A stretch of 64,000 bases of DNA from Limnoperna fortunei (Eukaryota; Mollusca; Bivalvia; Mytilida; Modiolidae): contig OX104112.1 in NCBI GenBank assembly GCA_944474755.1, forward strand, positions 54,975,176-55,039,175, given 5' to 3'. The position numbers and the translations under genes were made by a program. Of this stretch, positions 14,235 to 25,500 are shown piece after piece (within the stretch, counting starts at the first letter, position 1; each line of letters begins with the position of its first letter). Under the pieces are notes generated by a model. It saw only the letters and a program-made list of their open reading frames with translations. It did no database searches and was not told where the DNA came from.

Positions 14235-14302
14235 TTCCTGAATATAGCTGAAATATTGCTTGCTGGACGTTAAACAACAATCAATCAATCAATCAATCAA
14301 CC
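14235..14302 (+). repeat. 3'-end fragment of repeat family 2 with ATCA tail
   Basis: CCTGAATATAGCTGAAATAT, then TGCTGGACGTTAAACAACA and (ATCA)n. The same end occurs at 29,593-29,659, 36,998-37,048 and, reversed, at 16,284-16,378. Confidence 0.75.
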
Positions 14303-15940
14303 TGAACGTTACAGTTTTTGAAGGTTAAGTACTAAAATAACACAAGAAGAACACGTTTTGTCTCAGATGTATCAGTGGGCACTTAGACATTGAGTTGATA
14401 AGAGACTGGGCACTGGCACATGGTTTGTGCAAATTTGGCGATGAAACCTGATTATTATATTGTCAGAGTTCGACATAGCAGTCAAATGCATAAATTTTTC
14501 AGTTTATTTGAGCTCACCAGGGCATTAAAGGGTTCCCAGGTAGGTTTTCCAGTTGCACATGTTGTCCAAGACCCACCCGGTTAATATCCTTATTAAAGTG
14601 TCATACGGGTTTGCTTGTAAAATCGCTTGTATAAATGGCGCATTGCGGATATTATATGAATAAATTACGCGGGTTCAAATACTATATTGCATTATTTCAA
14701 AATAAGCATTTTGTTCCTTCACATGGGATTTTTCTGGCTGTTTTGATTTCAACATGATTTCGAGTGCACATGGCGTTAGATTTGTCCATTGGACCACTAT
14801 TTTGTGTTATACCAATCAGATTTGGGATTAAGTACAGAATATTTTGTGTCTATCCACCCGTATAAAATAGCATGCAGGGAATACCTGTAAATTGTATCAT
14901 GAGTTGAAGATTTGGAAAACAATTTATGATCAGTTTATTTGTGAAATTTTGTTACATAGACTGCGTAATTTGATTATTACTTTGGCGGGTGGCTTAATAT
15001 GTAGATATGAAAAGCAGTATTGTTTGAATGACATAATTCTAAAACCTTTTGACATCTTACTGATTACAATTTGAAAAGATTTTCAAATTCGGAATGAAAA
15101 ATTTATGTGACAAATTTAAGACTGTGATGGATTGACTCTCTAGATATTTTTACATTTTAGTTTTTTTCTTTTGAAAGTTTTCAGAGCTCTATGTTGACTT
15201 GGTGAGATTGGGGTATGACAGGCTTTAATTTTGTGTTGTAAAAATGTTCTTCTGTTTTGTTCTATGACGACTGTAAATTTTTATTTGGTTGTGATTCACT
15301 ACAATTGACAGATCTACCAACATCAATAAAAGAACTCTGACGTGAACTTCCACAATTGTCAACTAAATTGAAAACAACTTGTCAACTTAAAAGCTTTCAT
15401 ACAAAACACAAAACACAATGTTCATTTCCGTCTTTGATTAAAAATATAGGACTGACCATAAACACTGCAACTTCAATATAGTTTTATTACTGTAGAAATT
15501 GACAACCATTTTAAATTTCATGGTTTGTCCATCTACAGCTAGTTACATGTGCAATTAATTTCGTGTATTCAAATTTAGTCAATGCTCAAAAAAGTCATTT
15601 TGCACAAATTTAAGAAACTTAATTGAAATAAGAAAGATGTTTAGTGTGTCAAATTAAATTTTCACCCGTATTTTTACAGTATAATGTAGTCCTAGAACTT
15701 CATGTCAATGGAATAATGCAAACTTGAGAAATCAAACTCTGACGATCCTCACAGGACCTCCTTCAAACGAAAAGTCGTGCACTCGACTAATAATCACTTT
15801 GTACAAGAAAATCGATTAAAAAATTATTAACACAAAATATTAGTTTATAAGTTTTTATTCAGCAGAACTTTACAATTGATCGCATTAACAACATCTGTAA
15901 AATTTCTAAAATATTTGTAGGTGACTAAATGAACGACTGA
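14303..15940. other. Noncoding, no gene seen
   Basis: Only short unsupported open frames occur. No recognisable domain, RNA gene or clear repeat boundary was found. Confidence 0.45.
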
Positions 15941-16110
15941 ACGGGAGTGGCCGAGTGGGTAAAATGTTGAGTCTAATTTGGTTACAGTGAGATCGAATCC
16001 AACCTAAATTGAAAAGGATTGACAGTTTTCCGACCTCCCAACCAAAATCTGGTCGCTATGCTACAGTTAATGTTTGTTACAAATGGCCAAAAAAGGTCAA
16101 ACAAGAAAAC
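15941..16110 (+). mobile_element. Degenerate SINE with a variant tRNA-like head
   Basis: GGGAGTGGCCGAGTGGGTAA resembles a tRNA A-box region and GAGATCGAATCCAACC a B-box region. TTGAAAAGGATTGACAGTTTTCCGACC matches the main SINE body. The head differs enough that it may be a separate subfamily. Confidence 0.65.
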
Positions 16111-16283
16111 AAACACGCTGCTGACGATATTCCGGGACGATAATTTCAACTATTTGATTGTTGTTTATTTTGACCTTTACGTTTTTTTGATAGTGCAGTA
16201 GATGCAATGACCTTTATTCTTTCTAATATTATAATGAATGCAGGTTCGTGTTATTTGACACCCACTTAACACATTGAGTATTT

Positions 16284-16615
16284 CTCATTGATTGATTGCT
16301 TGATTGATTGATTGATTGTATATTTGCTTTACGTTCAGCGAGCAGTATTTCAGCTATATTCAGGACGAGACCAAGTAAACAAACAATAAATCAATGAAAG
16401 AGGGGGGATGGGACATAGGGAACAACACTTTGACTGTCACTGGAAGAGTATAGAGTGTTAAGTAGGGGCGGAGAATTTAGCCTTTTCGGCTACAACGAGC
16501 CTATACTATTTTCGAAATCTATAGGAGTCTTTATCGCGCGATGAGAGTGGCACGCTCCAAACTCGTTACCAACTACGGTCCGCTGTCAGGCTTTCCGTAT
16601 TTTGAATAAGAAAAC
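16284..16615 (-). mobile_element. Repeat family 2 copy, reversed
   Basis: Starts with (ATTG)n, then CAGTATTTCAGCTATATTCAGGACGAGA, then CGGCTACAACGAGCC...TTTCGAAATCTATAGG...GAGTGGCAC...CTACGGTCCGC...TTCCGTATTTTGA. These are the reverse complements of blocks in the copy at 29,255-29,659. There is no coding capacity. The microsatellite-like 3' tail suggests LINE-type mobilisation. Confidence 0.72.
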
Positions 16616-17649
16616 GTGTGTAAAATATCTCCCCAAGAAAAGATCTAACTACTGTGTATGCTATGTATTTTGTACGCCTTGGTTATTTATATAAACATAA
16701 CTGCGTACGTATTAGCAGATGTTACATTTAGGAAAAAAGACATGGGTTCTATGAACATTATTAAAACTTAAACGAGTGTAGAAGTAGTCAAAACGAACAA
16801 GACAACTTTAAAGATTTTCTTGGATGTGATGATATTGACAGAATAGCAGCAAAATATTTATTCATATTTAAACACATTTAATAAAAATTCACTGACAAAC
16901 ACTTTGCCATACCGTTTGATTTGTGTATACAGAAAAGGATCAAAGCTATCTTTTTTCGTTGAATATAAAGTTAGTTATCTCACTTGCGCATCATCTATAC
17001 TAAAAGTTAGTATCTCTGAATTGATTGTTTTGTGTGAAAACAAATGAAAAGTGAACACCGCGAAATTTCAAGCTTATGCTCCATTTGCAGAATTCAATTA
17101 TGTGCAAAATGAAATCAATAAATCAAATTACTTTCCGCAGTTAATTATCGAGGTGAAATTCTGCGGAATTTTTATTTTCCTTAGTGAATTTTTGCATTTA
17201 TATTGACGGAAGTGTAGCCTAGGAGCAGTCAATTTTGTCTTTTTTAATACATTTTGGCAAAAAACCCGCGTTTTGTCCATATACGATTGTTGTGAAAACG
17301 TCAAGAGATAATAACAGAGATATTGTATGAAATTTCGACTTGCTGTTGTGTCAATTTTTCTTCTTTTGGATTTTCGGTGACTTTAAGCATAGTTGTTGCG
17401 TTACAACAGTAAAACTATATTGATTCAATTATACATTTCAGTTATTAATAATTAAGTAATATTTTTCTGAAACAATAAATTTTTTGTCCAAATTTCAAAA
17501 TGAATATTAAGACATAGACTTAGTACAACAATATAACTAATTGCTCGGATTGAGATCAAATGTTTTATCTTATGTATGCTCTAAAGAATTAACACAAATA
17601 TCTTACCTTTGGCAGCCTGTTACAAACAGTGATTATATATATAGATTAT
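16616..17649. other. Noncoding, no gene seen
   Basis: A/T-rich sequence without recognised features. Confidence 0.45.
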
Positions 17650-17854
17650 TTATTTGCAATGGTGCTTTTAGCTATAACATGTCCAGTTTTGGGATAGGAA
17701 GCCGTTGCGCCCGGAGAAGACGGCTAAACTTCGCTATGAAAACTGGCCTTGTCACCTGGCCGCCGCAGTGAGATTAAAACCCGCAAACTCAGTGTTGAGA
17801 GACTATACGTGATAAATAGCAGACTTACCTTAACAACTCAGCCACCGAGGCCCT
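17650..17854 (-). mobile_element. Diverged tRNA-derived SINE
   Basis: TAGCTATAACATGTCCAG, GAAGCCGTTGCGCCCGGAG, ACCCGCAAACTCAGTGTTGA and CAACTCAGCCACCGAGGCCC follow the family order in reverse orientation. Confidence 0.82.
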
Positions 17855-18495
17855 TAGGTAGAACGAATTTTTTCAAAGAACAGCCCTAGAAAAGTGATTA
17901 GTTCAATTATTTTCACAACTCCACTTTTTCTATATTTAAGATAAACCAAACGTAACCTTTTGCGTACCAGGTAACATTTCACTACACGTTTTTTTCAGAT
18001 GCTATGATGTTGTTTTTTTAACTCTATCATCACATCTGTTTATTGGCTGACCAGTTCGTAGACACTGTTTAACGACTTTTTTTTTAAAAGGTGGAACGAA
18101 CGATATTTCAGTGTATAGTATGGACGATCTTCCAAATGAAACCTAAGCAGCTGTGCTAAGATATAGTTGATATAAATAAGTAATTAATACCATAATACCA
18201 GAGAGCGTACAACACCCGACTAACGGTAAGTAAATTGAATTTTAATAACCAATTGAAATCATTCAAACATATATCTCTGTGCGTGCATGTTTATCTATTA
18301 GATCCATAGTACAATAAAGGCCGAGGGTAAATATAAAATTGAGTATTCTTTTTAAATTTTTTTTGGTGACATATGTATGTTTTTATATTTCCTCAACAGG
18401 ATAAACGAAATATCTTCTTTTTTTTTTTGCTTAAATGCATTTGAACGAATTTTGTGATTTTTATGATACGAGAAAAAACTTCTGAAACCACATAT

Positions 18496-18537
18496 CGCCA
18501 CTGATGAGTCTTGATAAGACGACACACGCGTCTGGCG
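18496..18537 (+). ncRNA. Decayed hammerhead ribozyme
   Basis: Stem I CGCCA/TGGCG, the core CTGATGA and stem II GTCTT/AAGAC are intact. The second core element reads GACA instead of GAAA, and stem III is altered. Loss of that core A should abolish cleavage. The flanking TGACCCTGGTATCTTTGATG identifies the same dispersed family as at 3,341. Confidence 0.8.
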
Positions 18538-18844
18538 TAGTAAATTATATTGACCCTGGTATCTTTGATGACTTTTTTTATATTTTGTACTTGTTGTTTT
18601 TATAATAAGTTATAATTATTTTATACATTTTTTATACTTTTTGTTTACAACTGCGTTGACACTTTGACGATGAAAACGCGATACAACAATCTTTCTTTTT
18701 GTGTGTTTCCGCCTTTAATCATGATGTCACAACACATGACACAACTACGAGTTATAAAATCCTGTGGCACTAGCTTAACCCTCAGGCATCCCTTAGCTTT
18801 TGTAACCTAATGCGTGACACTTTTTATGAAAATAAAATTAATTT

Positions 18845-18990
18845 ATGTTGCTATTTGCACTCATATTATTACTTTTTTCTACTCATCCGAAGCATTTGAG
18901 TGCACCCTTTTTTTATTGGAATACTGATTTTTTTCGGGGTTTGTACTCTTTGTTCTTTCTCTGTTTTTTTAATAAAAAAGCAATAACATA
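18845..18990 (+). repeat. Dispersed retroelement 3'-UTR fragment
   Basis: TACTCATCCGAAGCATTTGAGTGCACC...TTTTATTGG...GGGGTTTGTACTCTTTGTTC matches 48,039-48,115 (CTCGTCCGGAGCATCCGAGTGCA...). The hydrophobic open frame here (MLLFALILLLF) lies within the repeat and is not a leader exon. Confidence 0.6.
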
Positions 18991-19446
18991 CGCCTTTTTC
19001 CTAGCTTGGATCAAGTTTAGTTTCCGAAATTAAAGGACCATCGAGAAAAATTAATAGCGGGTCCATTTTTATATATTTTTAATACGTGTAATTTCTGAAA
19101 TAAATGCACGATGGAGACAAAAAATAGTACAGTAACTATATTTTCATAAATAAGACCTGATGTAGGTTCTGAAAATAATAGACGATCGATAGAAGTTGAT
19201 ATAACGGGGCTGTATTTTTAAAGATAATACCAATCCTAGTTTCTTAAATGAATGGATTAAAATGGTAATAACGGGACTATTTTTAAGATTGGACTGTCCG
19301 TAGTTTGACGATTGTATTTGATACCATTGACCACTACACTATAATAGTCAGATTTTTTTGTAAATAATATATTCCATGTGATTTGTCAATTTATAATTAC
19401 CCGAAATAGATTTAATACTAAATACATAATTATATTTATCTTTCAG

Positions 19447-19502
19447 TAGTTAGTAAGATATTCAACACTATGAACGGGGTACTGTTATCCGTTGTATTTT
19501 GT
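19447..19502 (+). other. Leader exon 1 of the giant Gly-X gene
   Basis: A pyrimidine-rich acceptor ending TTTCAG at 19446 precedes 23 bases of 5'UTR, then ATG at 19470, eleven codons ([11 protein letters not shown]) and a consensus GTAAGT donor at 19503. An untranslated exon must lie further upstream; I could not place it. The layout matches exon 1 of the His/Gly peptide gene at 39642-39699. Confidence 0.78.
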
Positions 19503-22500
19503 GTAAGTTTTTGTTGAGTTCAAAGTTCATAACTTTCATGATAATGCGATATGTTAATTAGTATACATAATCTTAATTTAGTTATATATTTTATTAATAT
19601 AAATATCAATTATATGTACAAAATAAATCACACAAAGAATAACATACAGGTTTCGGAAATAAGCATTTTTAAATTCTTAAAATTACGATAAAATTTTATT
19701 TTCAAACTATGAGCATGCTTGGAGAGTAAATGGAAATAGGAAATGTACATGTACATATATGTCAAAAATAAGCAGGATAGAAGCAGAATAAATAAGTAAA
19801 ACAGTCAATATGAAAATAGAATTAATGAAATAGTGGAATGCAGTTAACAAAAGCGTTAGGTTTGAAAAAATATATTGGAATCTGAATTTAAGAATTGTCT
19901 ATATTGTTTATTGCTAGTAATTAAGAAACACATATTACTAAAACGAACATTGCATTTAAATTTTTTTTATTTGAATATTGTTTAACGCCACTTTCATCAA
20001 TTTTCCAGCTATATCATGGCGTCCAATTTTTATTGGTGGAGAATGCCGGAGTACCCGGAGAAAACCCCGGTAGGAAAACTGGCAATCCTTGTCAATTAGG
20101 ATTGGAGTCGATTGCACCCTTCCCGCAGTAAGACTCGACCCGCAACCTAATTGTTGACAGACCACGTGAATAACAGTAGATTAACATTAGACGAACTACC
20201 TTAAAGACTCTGCCACCGGGTCCCTTTGTATTTAAGAGTTACATGTTTCATGTATGGTCTATGCTATCCTGCTTTGAGACAAATATGTAAAAATCTACAA
20301 AAATTGTTGTAAAGCCTTTGCACGTTTAGCTAATTTTGAAACGCGGTATCAACGCCAAGTAAAGGCTTTTAATATACCGTACTTAATAATAAATTAACTG
20401 GTATAGTTCAGATTCATCAGAAAAGTATCACTTATTATTATTAATAATAAGCAACCCTATGAATTAAATTTTAATAATTTTAAAACGATGTGACGAATGA
20501 AGAATCAGTATGCACAAAATATTTAACCAGAAGAAATAGTTTTTAAATATTTTATATAGGTAGTCTCTTTGTTATTTGACGAAGCAATTACAGATAACTA
20601 CGGCGGTGAGTTGTTTTCTGATGGTTAATGGTCCAAATTAATTAACAGTTTTCAATAGTTATTGCCATATGTTCTAATTTATTCGATATGTACAAGTAAA
20701 TACATCGTGCTGCATTATTTAATATGCAGTGTCTGTCGGCATTTTAAGATCCACTGTCTGCCCAGGATGGCTTTTCCCGTCTCTAGAATGCCCTTTGCGT
20801 TTTCATGCCCCGAAATGAGCCTGGTTTACCAGGTACCCAAGCTAACCATTCTGTCTCCAAAATCGTATAACGTATACACAGTGTGGCAAAACACAATACT
20901 TCTTATCGATCAGCAATAGAGGCCGCAAGATGCCCCAAACGATTTCTTGGAGTTTGTAAGCTCACCTGTTTGTTTGTAAAATGATGACCACATTGTACTT
21001 TGAATATTTTAATCCTTAACAAACGTAGCCATGCTAAAATTAAAACAGTTACTGTTCTAATAAAGCTTTCAATTATTTACAGTTTACATTTTTATGCAAA
21101 TTGCTAATTGCAATTGGCTATACCTTCACCGAATGCAAACTTTCAGCCAATGAGCATTAATCAAGTACCATGCGCACGTGTTAAATGCAAAAAGAAATTT
21201 TATTGATAATACGATTATCAAAATCTTTGTAGGAAGCATTCCAGTAAACAGGAAGTGGTTAGACAGGTTTATAGATAAAGCACACAAAGGAATACATAGC
21301 GGAGCTTCCAGTCACAACAGCAAAGATAATGACCATTCCAGTTATGAAGAAAACGAATACGAAAGTAGAAGAGGCAGCTACAACAGCAACAGCGGTAGCT
21401 ATAGCTTTAATAGTAGAACCGACTATAGCGACAGTAATGATCTTTTCGAATATGGAAGTAAAAACTTGGAACATTCTGGAGATAGATACAGTGTGTGGGG
21501 TACTGCTAACTGGGGCAAAGGTAAAGGTGACGGCAAAGGAAAATACAAAGGAAAAGGCACCGGTAAGGGTAAAGGCAACGGAAAAGGTAAAGGAGACGGC
21601 AATAACCTTTTAAGTTATGACGACAATAGTTATGATGCTGAAAGTGATAGCTATAGATTTAGTAGTAGAACCGAATATAGCGACAGTAATGATCATTCCG
21701 GATATGGAAGTAAAAGCTTGGAACAATCTGGAGATAGATACAGTATGTGGGGTACTGCTAACTGGGGCAAAGGTATAAGCAAGGGTATAAGTAAAGGCAA
21801 AGAAAAGGAAAAAGGCAAAGGAAAGGGAAAAGGAAAGGGCCATAACCATTTAAACTATGAAGACAATAGTTATGAAACTGAAAGTGAACAAGATTCTAGC
21901 TCTGATGCAAACTGTAATGACCTTTCAAACTATAGTAATGAATTTTCTAACAGTGAAAGTAAAAGCTATAACGTATGGGGTAAAATCAATTGGATAAAGA
22001 GTAAGGGCAAGGGTAACAACGAATACGGGGGTGGCAAGGGTAAAGGAAAGGGGGATGGCGAGGGAAAAGGAACAAGTTATGGTAAGGGTAAAAGCAATGC
22101 CGAGGGCAAGGGCAGAGGCGATGGAGTTGAAAAGGGCAAGGGAGATGGCGACGGAAAAGGAAAGGGTGATGGTCAAGGTAAAGGTTATGGTTACGGTGAG
22201 GGAAAAGGCAAGGGAGATAGTAAGGGTAATGGGAAAGGCGATGGTGAAGGAAAAGGCAAAGAAAAAGGCGACGGCGAGGAAAAAGGCAAGGGGGATGGTG
22301 AGGGCAAAGGAAAAGGCGATGGTGAGGTAAAAGAAAAGGGAGAGTGTGAGCTCAAAGGAAAAGGCAAGGGCGAAGGAAAAGGCAAGGGAGATGGCAAGGG
22401 AGAGGGAAAAGGCAAGGGTGATAGTGGGGGAAAAGGCAAAGGAGAAGGTGAAGGAAAAGGAAAAGGCGATGGTGAGGGAAAAGGCAAAGGAAAAAGCAAA

Positions 22501-25500
22501 GGAGATGGTGAGGGAAAAGGCTATGGTGAGGGAAAAGGAAAGAGGGACGGTGAAGGAAAAGGCAAAGGAGACGGTGAGAGAAAAGGAAAAGGCGATGGGG
22601 AGGGAAAAGGCAAGGGAGATGGTGAAGGCAATGGAAAAGGCTATGGTGAGGGAACAGGCAAGGGAGAAGGTGAAGGCAAAGGCAAAGGAGATGGTGAGGG
22701 AAAGGGAAAAGGCTATGGTGAGGGAAAAGGAAAAGGCGATGGGGAGGGAAAAGGCAAGGGAGATGGCGAGGGCAATGGAAAAGGCTATGGTGAGGGAAAA
22801 GGGAAGGGAGAAGGTGAAGGAAAAGGCAAAGGAGATGGTGAGGGAAAGGGAAAAGGCAATGTTGAGGGAAAAGGCAAAGGAGATGGAGAGGGAAAAGGCA
22901 AAGGAGATGGTGAGGGAAAAGGCAAAGGAGATGGTGAGCGCAAGGGAAAAGGCGATGGTGAGGGAAAAGGAAATGGTGATGGTGAGGGAAAAGGCTATGG
23001 TGAGGGAAAAGGCAAGGGGGATGGTGAAGGAAAAGGTAAGGGAGAAGGTGAGGGAAAGGGAAAAGGCGATGGTGAGGGAAATGGCAAAGGAGATGGAGAG
23101 GGAAAAGGCAAAGGAGATGGTGAAGGAAAGAGAAAAGGTGATGGTGAAGGAAAAAGCAAAGGAGATGGTGAAGGAAAGGGAAAAGGCGATAGTGAGGGAA
23201 AAGGCAAGGGGGATGGTGAAGGAAAAGGTAAGGGAGATGGTGAGGGAAAGGGAAAAGGTGATGGTGAAGGAAAAGGCAAGGGAGAGGGTAAAGGAAAAGG
23301 CAAAGGAGAAGGTGAAGGAAAAGGCAAAGGAGATGGTGAGGGAAAGGGAAAAGGAGATGGAGAGGGAAAAGGAAAGGGTGATGGTGAGGGAAAAGGCAAG
23401 GGTGATGGTGAGGGAAAAGGCAAAGGAGATGGCGAGGGAAAAGGCAAGGGAGATGGTGAGGGAAAAGGCAAAGGAGATGGAGAGGGAAAAGGCAAAGGAG
23501 ATGGTGAGGGAAAAGGCAAAGGAGATGGTGAGGGAAAAGGACAGGGTGATGGTGAGGGAAAAGGCAAGGGTGATGGTGAAGGAAAAGGCAAGGGAGATGG
23601 TGAAGGAAAAGGCAAGGGAGATGGTGAGGGAAAGGGAAAAGGTGATGGTGAAGGAAGAGGCATGGGAGAGGGTGAAGGAAAAGGCAAAGGAGAAGGTGAA
23701 GGAAAAGGCAAAGGAGATGGTGAGAGCAAGGGAAAAGGCGATGGTGAGGGAAAAGGAAATGGTGATGGTGAGGGAAAAGGCTATGGTGAGGGAAAAGGAA
23801 AGAGGGAAGGTGAAGGAAAAGGCAAAGGAGACGGTGAGGGAAAAGGAAAAGGCGATGGGGAGGGAAAAGGCAAGGGAGATGGTGAGGGCAATGGAAAGGG
23901 CTATGGTGAGGGAAAAGGCAAGGGAGAAGGTGAAGGAAAAGGCAAAGGAGATGGTGAGGGAAAGGGAAAAGGCGATGGTGAGGGCAAGGGAGAGGGTGAA
24001 GGAAAAGGCAAAGGAGATGGTGAGGGCAAGGGAAAAGGCGATGGTGAGGGAAAAGGCAAGGGAGAGGGTGAAGGAAAAGGCAAGGGAGATGGTGAGGGCA
24101 AGGGAAAAGGCGATGGTGAGGGCAAGGGAAAAGGCGATGGTGAAGGAAAGGGAAAAGGTGATGGTGAAGGAAAAGGCAAAGGAGATGGTGAAGGAAACGG
24201 AAAAGGTGATGGTGAAGGAAAAGGCAAAGGAGATGGTGAAGGAAAGGGAAAAGGCGATAGTGAGGGAAAAGGCAAGGGGGATGGTGAAGGAAAAGGTAAG
24301 GGAGAAGGTGATGGAAAGGGAAAAGGCGATGGTGAGGGAAATAGCAAAGGAGATGGAGAGGGAAAAGGCAAAGGAGATGGTGAAGGAAAGGGAAAAGTTG
24401 ATGGTGAAGGAAAAGGCAAAGGAGATGGTGAAGGAAAGGGAAAAGGCGATAGTGAGGGAAAAGGCAAGGGGGATGGTGAAGGAAAAGGTAAGGGAGATGG
24501 TGAGGGAAAGGGAAAAGGTGATGGTGAAGGAAAAGGCAAGGGAGAGGGTAAAGGAAAAGGCAAAGGAGAAGGTGAAGGAAAAGGCAAAGGAGATGGTGAG
24601 GGAAAGGGAAAAGGAGATGGAGAGGGAAAAGGAAAGGGTGATGGTGAGGGAAAAGGCAAGGGTGATGGTGAGGGAAAAGGCAAAGGAGATGGCGAGGGAA
24701 AAGGCAAGGGAGAAGGTGAAGGAAAAGGCAAAGGAGATGGTGAGGGAAAGGGAAAAGGCAATGTTGAGGGAAAAGGCAAAGGAGATGGAGAGGGAAAAGG
24801 CAAAGGAGATGGTGAGGGAAAAGGCAAAGGAGATGGTGAGCGCAAGGGAAAAGGCGATGGTGAGGGAAAAGGAAATGGTGATGGTGAGGGAAAAGGCTAT
24901 GGTGAGGGAAAAGGAAAGAGGGAAGGTGAAGGAAAAGGCAAAGGAGACGGTGAGGGAAAAGGAAAAGGCGATGGGGAGGGAAAAGGCAAGGGAGATGGTG
25001 AAGGCAATGGAAAAGGTTATGGTGAGGGAAAAGGCAAGGGAGAAAGTGAAGGAAAAGGGAAAGGAGACGGTGAGGGAAAAGGAAAAGGCGATGGGGAGGG
25101 AAAAGGCAAGGGAGATGGTGAGGGAAAGGAAAAAGGCTATGGTGAGGGAAAAGGAAAGGGAGAAAGTGAAGGAAAAGGGAAAGGAGACGGTGAGGGAAAA
25201 GGAAAAGGCGATGGGGAGGGAAAAGGCAAGGGAGATGGTGAGGGCAATGGAAAGGGCTATGGTGAGGGAAAAGGCAAGGGAGAAGGTGAAGGAAAAGGCA
25301 AAGGAGAAGGTGAGGGAAAGGGAAAAGGCTATGGTGAGGGAAAAGGCAAAGGAGATGGAGAGGGAAAAGGCAAAGGAGATGGTGAGGGCAATGGAAAGGG
25401 CTATGGTGAGGGAAAAGGGAAGGGAGAAGGTGAAGGAAAAGGCAAAGGAGATGGTGAGGGCAAGGGAAAAGGCGATGGTGAGGGAAAAGGCAAGGGAGAG

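Noticed and set aside
18845..18900. Hydrophobic MLLFALILLLFSTHP frame as a leader exon for the giant gene
   Set aside because: It lies in a dispersed repeat shared with 48,039-48,115 and has no donor in the right phase. The exon at 19,470 fits better.
21178..21232. ATG at 21178 as the start of the giant protein
   Set aside because: The 18 codons before 21,233 end exactly at a CTTTGTAG acceptor. Homology with copy A, the leader exons and phase all favour splicing.
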